Assembly: GCA_030141605.1 (NCBI GenBank)
Contig: JAQGDQ010001809.1
Location: forward strand, 1 to 24,725
Source of the DNA: Tubiluchus corallicola
Lineage: Eukaryota > Priapulida > Priapulimorpha > Priapulimorphida > Tubiluchidae
Reading direction: 5' to 3'
Length of the DNA: 24,725 nucleotides
Shown here piece after piece: positions 18,612 through 24,725 of this stretch (within the stretch, counting starts at the first letter, position 1; each line of letters begins with the position of its first letter). The notes under the pieces were generated by a model, which saw nothing but the letters and a program-made list of their open reading frames with translations, did no database searches and was not told where the DNA came from. Made by a program: the position numbers and the translations under genes.

Positions 18612-18666
<55 letters not shown>
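18175..18666 (+). mobile_element. LINE 3' end (5'-truncated) with (CA)n tail
   Basis: An open frame from about 18175 to the TGA at 18412 reads TSRLRLSSHNLAIETGRWAR, then RLCSCSGSNIQTEEHVICFC and PLTNHLRED. This is the typical zinc-binding segment that follows the reverse transcriptase in many animal LINEs (LRLxxHxLxIETGRW, CxxC, TEEHxxxxCP). A 3' UTR of about 200 bp follows, with an internal near-repeat (gacagtaatgatcatgtta and gacagaaatgatcatgtta). It ends aataaa at about 18610 and a (CA)n run to 18666. The RT domain itself is absent. The insertion sits 35-45 bases after the donor of the preceding TRPA1 exon. Confidence 0.75.
18613..18666. repeat. (CA)n microsatellite
   Basis: About 26 uninterrupted CA units, then tatacatatatatata, directly follow the LINE tail. 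Confidence 0.97.
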
Positions 18667-18672
<6 letters not shown>

Positions 18673-18829
18673 TATATATATAGCAGCACAGAGCTGCTGA
18701 TTGCTTCAAAACTCGAATGTTTAGAACTTAGACGTTTGAAACCCTACTTGACTGGTTTATAAAATTATACGAACTAATTTAAACTTGATTGTTGGTAACT
18801 CATTGTTGCACCTTTAACAGCAATCTACC

Positions 18830-19066
18830 TAGGACCACCCCTACGAATTCTCCCTGCCATGTTAAATTGTGCTAATTGCATTAATCGAATGTTTAAATGA
18901 TAGAGAAAATATGTAGTTGAAGTGCTGAATTATTCGAATTTTACATTTGATTTGAATTTCAACTAAAAACTCGCTCAAATCGAATTCGAACATTCGAATT
19001 CGATTCAGACGTTCGAAATCGAATGTTCGATGCTCACCCCCTGAATTCTACCTTCGGGTGGTCCTA
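18830..19066. mobile_element. MITE-like element with terminal inverted repeats
   Basis: TAGGACCACCC at 18830-18840 is matched by its reverse complement GGGTGGTCCTA at 19056-19066. With small gaps the similarity extends inward to a GAATTC on each side (about 25 bases). If the outer TA is the target duplication, this fits a Tc1/mariner-style MITE of about 237 bp. The inside is rich in ttcgaa/cgaatt words and carries an 11-bp inverted repeat (18987-18997 with 19019-19029). There is no open frame. It lies in the last TRPA1 intron. Confidence 0.55.
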
Positions 19067-19154
19067 CTGTTGAGTGCTGGAAAGAGGTTTTCTATGTGCA
19101 AGGATGTAAAAAAGAGAATATGAATAACATAATGACGGTTTTCTTGTTTTTCAG

Positions 19155-19386
19155 ACTGAGAGATTTAGAATTGATGATGAACAAACAGCACGACTTGTTG
19201 AAACTCGTCGTGCAAAAAATGGAAATTCATTCTGAGTTGGACGAACAGGACGAGGGGTGGCAGTTGACGAGTTTCAACCAAAAAACAGATTCTCATAAAG
19301 GTTCAGGGCCACCTTCTGCCGCCAGACGGCGCCACCAGTGGGGTAAGCTGAGACATCTGACGACCTTCACAACGACAAAGTCATAG
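19155..19386 (+). CDS. TRPA1: TRPA1 last coding exon: coiled coil and C terminus
   Basis: The acceptor is cttgtttttcag (ends 19154). The first base completes the split Arg codon, then LRDLELMMNKQHDLLKLVVQ KMEIHSELDEQD forms the C-terminal coiled-coil helix. RDL...L.KQHxLxKLxxQKMEI is strongly conserved in TRPA1 and holds the tetramer together near a polyanion-binding site. The tail is basic (SAARRRHQWGKLRHLTTFTT, then TKS) and ends at TAG 19384-19386, a length normal for the family. A frame open upstream to 19096 is intronic. Confidence 0.94.
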
Positions 19387-19499
19387 TTTGACCTCTGTCC
19401 GTCAGAGAAAAACTCGGAAGTCAAAGTCGTAGTTCTTAAATTGATCACTAGATGTCGATAATCAGCTCTGATGATGATGATAATGAAATGTGATACACC

Positions 19500-20330
19500 A
19501 CTGTGTGTACTACAAAATTAGCCAGTAGATGGTGCCAGCCATCAGTGCTTAAGAAAACTTTAGATAAATGACTTTGTGAAAAATCAGCCACTAGATGGTG
19601 CCACAAAACACAACAATTCAAGCAAACCTGAGTAACTATAGTACAAATTACTGTAGGATCAGCCACTAGATGGTGCTAGCAATCAGTAATTCAAGTAAAC
19701 CTGAGATGCCCCACTGCATATCACTACAAAATCAGACACTTGCTGATGCCAGCCAGCATTCAAGAAAGTTTGATATAACTGCAAGATCACCCACTAGATG
19801 GCACTAGTCTTCAGTATTCGAAAAACAAATAACTGACCGCATCTCACCTCATAGTCAGCCACCAGATGGTGCCAACAATCAGCTATTCAAGAAAACCTGT
19901 GATGAACCTATGCATATTACTACATTTACTACATAATCAGATACTAGATGGTGCCAACAAACACCATTCAAGAAAATTTGATAGACTCTACTACATATTA
20001 CTGCAAAATCAGCCACTAGATGGTGCTAGTCTTCGGTATTCAAGAAACTATTTTGTAACTGACCGCATCTCGACACAAAATCAGTTTTTAGATGATGCCA
20101 ATAATCAAATCAGCAATTCAATCAGCAAACTTGTGTGATTACAAAATCAGCTACTAGATGGTGCCAGCAGTCAGTCAGCATTGTCATCAGTGTTCAAGAA
20201 AATTTGAAACTTCCAGACTGCATGTTGCTAAAAAATTAGCCACCATATGGCCATACAAGCATTTAAGCAGATTTGAGATATTTGACTGCACATTATTGCA
20301 AAAACTGCTGCTAGGTGGCGCAGACAGTGA
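19500..20330 (+). repeat. Degenerate ~70-bp array with CTCF-like core in the 3' UTR
   Basis: About 12 units carry a core like CCACTAGATGGTGCCAG in a context such as acaaaatcag...gccagcaatcagtattcaagaaaa. Cores start near 19522, 19588, 19663, 19735, 19791, 19859, 19940, 20013, 20085, 20151, 20240 and 20308 (spacings 56-89). The core is better conserved than the rest of the unit. CCACTAGATGGCAC at 19791-19804 fits the CTCF consensus CCASYAGRKGGCRS completely, several others miss only one base, and CTAGGTGGCGC at 20311-20321 also fits the inner part. Confidence 0.85.
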
Positions 20331-20407
20331 GCAGTCAAGTAGGTGTCGAGGCATACAGCAGCATTTTACTGGAAAGTTGGTCACCATGACAACCAAATGA
20401 GAAACTG

Positions 20408-20413
20408 AATAAA
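20408..20413 (+). terminator. Polyadenylation signal candidate
   Basis: This AATAAA is the first one after the TRPA1 stop. Two others follow at 20653-20658 and 20667-20672. Confidence 0.5.
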
Positions 20414-20652
20414 TTCAAACTTCGTTTTTTCATGCTAAATGCTATTTTTTCTTCTGTTTGCTTGTAAATATATTTAGATTTTTTTCATTTTTGAAATTGG
20501 ACACTTGTGAACTTATTTTCATGAATATTTTGTGGAATTATGAAAGTCGCATTGAAGGTCATTGAGTTAAATTTTTACCCAAACAGAAGAAAATCAATTG
20601 TTAGATCTTCCCTCGTAAGTAAAGGCATATTATGAAGTTTCCATGAAAGTTT

Positions 20653-20672
20653 AATAAAGTAAAATAATAAAT
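20653..20672 (+). terminator. Alternative polyadenylation signals
   Basis: Two AATAAA words (20653-20658 and 20667-20672) lie about 250 bases after the first candidate. They could define a longer 3' UTR. Confidence 0.35.
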
Positions 20673-21170
20673 ATTAGGCATTTAAATGTCATTATTTGAT
20701 TTTTCATTTAACTATAACCAACGTTTACAATTGTGACAATCTCTAAACGAATTTTCATGTAGCTATTTCATAAGAACTGCATTCTGTATTTTTATATTAT
20801 ATCTTGGAGGTTATTTGTTTTGATGTGCTATTAAGTGCATTCTTTCATAATTATAAGTTTGTCAGTTAAATATTGCAGAAATTTCTTACGATTACAATTA
20901 ATTTTTTTTAAATTTTCTGAGCAGCCTTGCAATGTGACGTATCCCACAAATCCACCTTGTTGTTATCTAGTTATATTTTTATCCATCTTTAAAAGTAATA
21001 GTAATTTGTAAACTTCATAATTAAAAGTATTATCAATTTTTACGTAATATATGAACTTTCTTTCATCTTTAGTTATGCTAAAATTTGTCGTCTATTCAGT
21101 ATTTAAAATAAAATCGATGATGTTGTATTATATTACTTATTGTTTTCATTTATATCTTTAGTTACGTACG
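20673..21170. other. AT-rich intergenic sequence
   Basis: No open frame, repeat or RNA gene is recognised. Confidence 0.5.
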
Positions 21171-21174
21171 AAAA

Positions 21175-21440
21175 GTACTATATACAAGAATATACATAGA
21201 GGATAAAAAGACAAATTTACAATTATATGTAACAGTAAAACATATGTAACACGCTACAAATTAGATTAGTACTATACAAGGAGCATGCATTACAGGATAA
21301 GGTACATATTCACAATTATATGTATTAGTAAAACATGCATAATACGCTAGAATTATATTATTGCTATAAAAATGAAATGCATTACAGGATAAAAGACATA
21401 TTTACAATTATACGATAGTAAAAATATATAATGTAAGATT
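21175..21440. repeat. Degenerate triplicate, about 90-100 bp units
   Basis: Three copies share (a)tgcattacaggataa..gacatatttacaattata..tagtaaaa.atat, at about 21185, 21285 and 21377. The first copy is most diverged (atacatagaggataaaaaga). Confidence 0.7.
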
Positions 21441-21502
21441 CAGTAATAGAATGTTCTCATTTTCCATGAGGCTCATCAATTTGATTTAGTTGAATTTGCA
21501 TC

Positions 21503-22480
21503 GACTGATTAACTAACTTTTACCCTTCCTAATGTAGTAACTTATTTAAGTCACTGGTCAAACATGGTCCAAGTGACTATGTTTAACAATCTATTGTAAA
21601 CTGAAATCATTCAGTTCAACTTATCGACTGATTAACTAACTTCTACCCTTCCTAATGTAGTAACTTATTTAAGTCACTGGTCAAACATGGTCCAATGGCA
21701 ATGGTTAACGATCTATTGTAAACTGAAATCATTCAGTTCAACTTATTGACTGATTAACTAACTTCTACCCTTCCTAATGTAGTAACTTATATAAGTCACT
21801 GGTCAAACATGATCCAATGGCAATGGTTAACGATCTATTGTAAACTGAAATCATTCAGTTCAACTTATTGACTGATTAACTAACTTCTACCCTTCCTAAT
21901 GTAGTAACTTATTTAAGTCACTGGTCAAACATGGTCCAATGGCAATGGTTAACGATCTATTGTAAACTGAAATCATTCAGTTCAACTTATTGACTGATTA
22001 ACTAACTTCTACCCTTCCTAATGTAGTAACTTATTTAAGTCACTGGTCAAACATGGTCCAATGGCAATGGTTAACGATCTATTGTAAACTGAAATCATTC
22101 AGTTCAACTTATCGACTGATTAACTAACTTCTACCCTTCCTAATGTAGTAACTTATTTAAGTCACTGGTCAAACATGATCCAATGGCAATGGTTAACGAT
22201 CTATTGTAAACTGAAATCATTCAGTTCAACTTATCGACTGATTAACTAACTTCTACCCTTCCTAATGTAGTAACTTCTTTAAGTCACCGGTCAAACATGA
22301 TCCAAGTGACTATGTTTAACGATCTATTGTAAACTGAAATCATTCAGTTCAACTTATCGACTGATTAACGAACTTCTACCCTTCCTAATGTAGTAACTTA
22401 TTTAAGTCACTGGTCAAACATGGTCCAATGGCAATGGTTAACGATCTATTGTAAACTGAAATCATTCAGTTCAACTTATC
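21503..22480. repeat. Tandem array, 122-bp unit, 8 copies
   Basis: Units start gactgattaactaacttcta at 21503, 21626, 21748, 21870, 21992, 22114, 22236 and 22359 (122 or 123 bp). Each contains the inverted repeat aactgaa-atca-ttcagtt. Two variants alternate in the middle: ccaagtgactatgttta (first and seventh unit) or ccaatggcaatggtta (the rest). Confidence 0.96.
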
Positions 22481-23050
22481 GAGACCTTTCACATGAGTTA
22501 TACAGGAATACCAGTCTTCTCTCGCATGATTGGTAATCACTGATTGATCCTTCATAGATATTATTTTTTTATTGCAAATATAGATACTCACCTTCACGTT
22601 CACCTGGGATTTACACTAAGTAACAAGTGTGCAAATGCAGGTAGGGCCTGCATGAGATAACACTAACGTTTAGCACATTGCGTCCAAAGTTTAGGTAACC
22701 AACTGTGTTTGTTAAGACTTATTATGACAGGTGCTTGTCATTAAATCACAGGTATTTTTTTGCTAAATTACTATGCACTACATTGCTTAAATACCCCCTT
22801 AAATAGTTGGCTGCCTTATTAACAAAATTAGAAGAGACAATTCAACAAGGGGATTCAGAAAAGTCATACAACCCACTGCCAGGTTGTCAAGCACTACAAA
22901 AGTAACCGTTCTAGTGGTGTTTGCTATAAAAAATTACCGAGGTTCTTAAGAAGTACTTTTATCATTTATCATTAACATCAAACATTCGAGTTCGCCATTC
23001 TACTGGTGTTTACTAAAAGAAATTATTGAGTTTACTATGAGATTACTTTT
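22481..23050. other. Intergenic sequence, weak direct repeat
   Basis: No gene is seen. Sequence at about 22908-22962 (gttctagtggtgtttgctat...) and 22997-23056 (attctactggtgtttactaa...) is an imperfect direct repeat with a period near 88 bp. Confidence 0.5.
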
Positions 23051-23096
23051 TTATCTCATTAGTACACATTAGGGGTAATGTGTACTAATGAGATAA
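23051..23096. other. Perfect 21-bp inverted repeat with GGGG loop
   Basis: The arms 23051-23071 and 23076-23096 are exact reverse complements, separated by gggg at 23072-23075. Pairing stops outside at a T-T mismatch. It is not followed by a longer stem and no coding sequence is near. Confidence 0.95.
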
Positions 23097-23210
23097 TGAC
23101 TTTTTTAATTAAAGATTTGGAAACTTATAGACGCTTCGCTAAAGCATTGAGAATAAAATGCTAACAGTCGTCTACATCACCTTATGCTGCAAGAATGTGT
23201 CATCCACACA

Positions 23211-23242
23211 GTGGCTTAGTGGCTTAGTGGCTTAGTGGCTTT
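23211..23242. repeat. Short 8-bp microsatellite (gtggctta)4
   Basis: Four tandem gtggctta units, the last ending gtggcttt. Confidence 0.9.
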
Positions 23243-24407
23243 ATTCGTCTATATTATAGTACATTTAAATACGTTGTGACTTTTGGCGTGGACATTGTAA
23301 GCCTTTGCTATTGCTGTAAGTCACGAGTTTTTTGCACTGTTTTAACTATAACTGTCACATGACATGTGGGTAAAGGAAAGCCGTCTGCCTTTGTCAGTTC
23401 AGTTACTTCTGTACTTTTAAGTGGACTTTGCCTAATTATGCATTAGTCTGTGCGTAGAGTAATTTAATAGCAGGATCCTGCTTGGGAACAAGAAAAAGTG
23501 AACAAGGCAAGGTTCTAGCCAGCTGTTAAAACTGTTACTATCACAAAAGCTTAGAATGCTAGGTGTTGTCAAGTGTACATAAATGATTTGTAAGGTACAC
23601 GTCTAAACCTTTGACCTTTTCTCAATCAACATCAATCGCTGTAACTGCAAAAAGGTTTATTATCGATACACTAAAAAATTCCATTTCCATTCCGTTTTAG
23701 CTTTAGCACATGAGAGCCTGACAGCTTGCGAAGGGCAAATATTAACTTTTTAATAAGCACATAAGTTTTTCCCTAGGGCAAAATCCACAAAATGGATTAC
23801 GTTTGCATTAAACCAGAGTTGGTACGTAAGAGCTTCGCTTTATTGCCATTTATTCAGTATTTGTTCATAAAGTAATTTATGAAGTCAATGATATTAGTTC
23901 GGTAATATTATTGTGAATAAAATCAAACTAAGTTTAAAAACAAACAAGTTGACAATCATTCTTTGCAAAGAACATTTACAGTGTTTGATCGTGAAATGTC
24001 GTAAACATTTTGTTTGAAAGCCATCATTTTGAGTTTATTGAATTTGCCTTGTTTGGTTACCAAACCAAACCATAGCCAATCTGCAACCAAGTATCAAAGA
24101 TCAACTAATCGCCTTTCAAGTTTTACCACTCAGTCCGCCTCATGGAGATCTTTCATCTGATGCGTTGCAAGCAACTACATTTCAATTCCAGAAGCAGGCC
24201 TATTTGTCTCTATGACACACAGTGAAAGTTTTTCCCTCATGGTGAGGTAAAAGGTTATCCAATCTGGACATAACTAATACCATTGAATTAGTCCTGTCGA
24301 AGCGTTTTTATTTGACTGCTTCAGGTTATTGCCGTTCGGCATTCCTGTTTCAGTGAAAAGAAAATTCGTTTTTTATCCCAAAGCAGAAAATTTTTTCCAT
24401 ACACAAA
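23243..24407. other. Intergenic sequence, no gene supported
   Basis: No convincing exon was found. A short ATG frame followed by a donor-like gtacgtaag (ATG at about 23793) is noted but not called. A 12-bp palindrome gcaggatcctgc lies at 23470-23481. Confidence 0.45.
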
Positions 24408-24608
24408 ATGGCCCCCATTCACCCTATAACTTTCAAAGATAAATGTGGCAACAAAATCAACAATGACAGCAACGGCAGCAAATCAGCATACTGGACAGCA
24501 ACAGCAGCAGTAGCAACAATGGCAGCAACACCACTCCCACCACCAACAACAACATGCCCAAGCTTAAGTGGTCCCACATTAAGAAGAGCATTCGAAAAGT
24601 GTATTTAG
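24408..24608 (+). CDS. Short hypothetical frame, CAG/CAA-rich
   Basis: 66 codons begin MAPIHPITFKDKCGNKINND, then a Ala/Thr/Pro low-complexity stretch and RRAFEKCI. The ATG context acaaaATGG is favourable and AATAAA follows at about 24672. However, the middle is an impure CAG/CAA/CAC microsatellite, which opens frames by chance. There is no similarity to a known family. It could be a terminal exon of an unseen gene or not coding at all. Confidence 0.15.
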   Translation: MAPIHPITFKDKCGNKINNDSNGSKSAYWTATAAVATMAATPLPPPTTTCPSLSGPTLRRAFEKCI

Positions 24609-24725
24609 ACTCACTCGCTTAAACAAAGTGATTGCAACTGCCTGTTCATTAGCTTAGTGTAAATTAGACTAGAATAAATGTGAGCTGACTTTTTTTTTAC
24701 AAAGCCAAGGTTATTTTGCGTTCTC

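Larger units (their letters stand above)
19387..20413 (+). other. TRPA1: TRPA1 3' UTR (probable)
   Basis: No AATAAA occurs between the stop and 20408, where aataaattc (20408-20413) is the first candidate polyadenylation signal. Most of this UTR is the degenerate array listed separately. Small open frames inside (19866-20138, 20158-20400 and the minus frame 19448-19666) follow the repeats and are not supported. Confidence 0.6.

Noticed and set aside
23785-23830. Possible small first exon (ATG frame MDYVCIKPEL followed by gtacgtaag)
   Set aside because: The start context and donor are good, but no following exon with matching phase and similarity could be found.

Overview
This window is eukaryotic and almost certainly from an invertebrate animal. 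It is AT-rich, its coding sequence is split by GT-AG introns, and it carries a metazoan TRPA1-type channel gene, a chromosomal Ty3/gypsy LTR retrotransposon, LINE tails and many minisatellites. The channel sequence resembles protostome TRPA1 (S4-S5/S5 block, S6 and C-terminal coiled coil). The sequence does not allow a phylum to be named.

The main gene is the 3' half of TRPA1 on the + strand. Nine exons can be placed: 2711-2861, 9835-9924, 10464-10636, 12033-12162, 13118-13315, 14699-14767, 17221-17328, 18026-18141 and 19155-19386. All junction phases agree. Together they encode about 421 residues: S1 to S6, the pore, the TRP-like helix, the C-terminal coiled coil and the stop. The ankyrin repeats and pre-S1 region lie upstream of the window. 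The 3' UTR probably runs to about 20.4-20.7 kb.

Most introns carry a different tandem array: 143-bp units at 1-996, 50-bp units at 1213-2364, 41-bp units around exon 9835-9924, 46-bp units at 10845-11635, 74-bp units at 13276-14555, 33-bp units at 16370-17125 and 36-bp units at 17408-17760. A roughly 70-bp degenerate array fills the 3' UTR and a 122-bp array lies downstream at 21503-22480. Two arrays are built from the 3' end of an adjacent TRPA1 exon plus its 5' splice site, so each unit carries a copy of a splice donor. This is the most unusual structure in the window.

The S1-S2 intron contains a complete but broken Ty3/gypsy element (3880-8748) in sense orientation. It has near-identical LTRs, a 5-bp target duplication, a tRNA-Ser-type primer site and a polypurine tract. 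Its gag-pol frame has two stops, an apparent internal deletion and a 185-bp duplication/insertion in integrase. Other mobile remnants are a sense LINE tail ending in (CA)n at 18175-18666, an antisense LINE-like fragment at 8925-9176, a MITE-like element at 18830-19066 and a tRNA-like Pol III element near 16181-16255.

Downstream of about 20.7 kb no gene is convincing. That part holds AT-rich sequence, a degenerate triplicate, the 122-bp array, a perfect 21-bp hairpin and a CAG/CAA-rich stretch.
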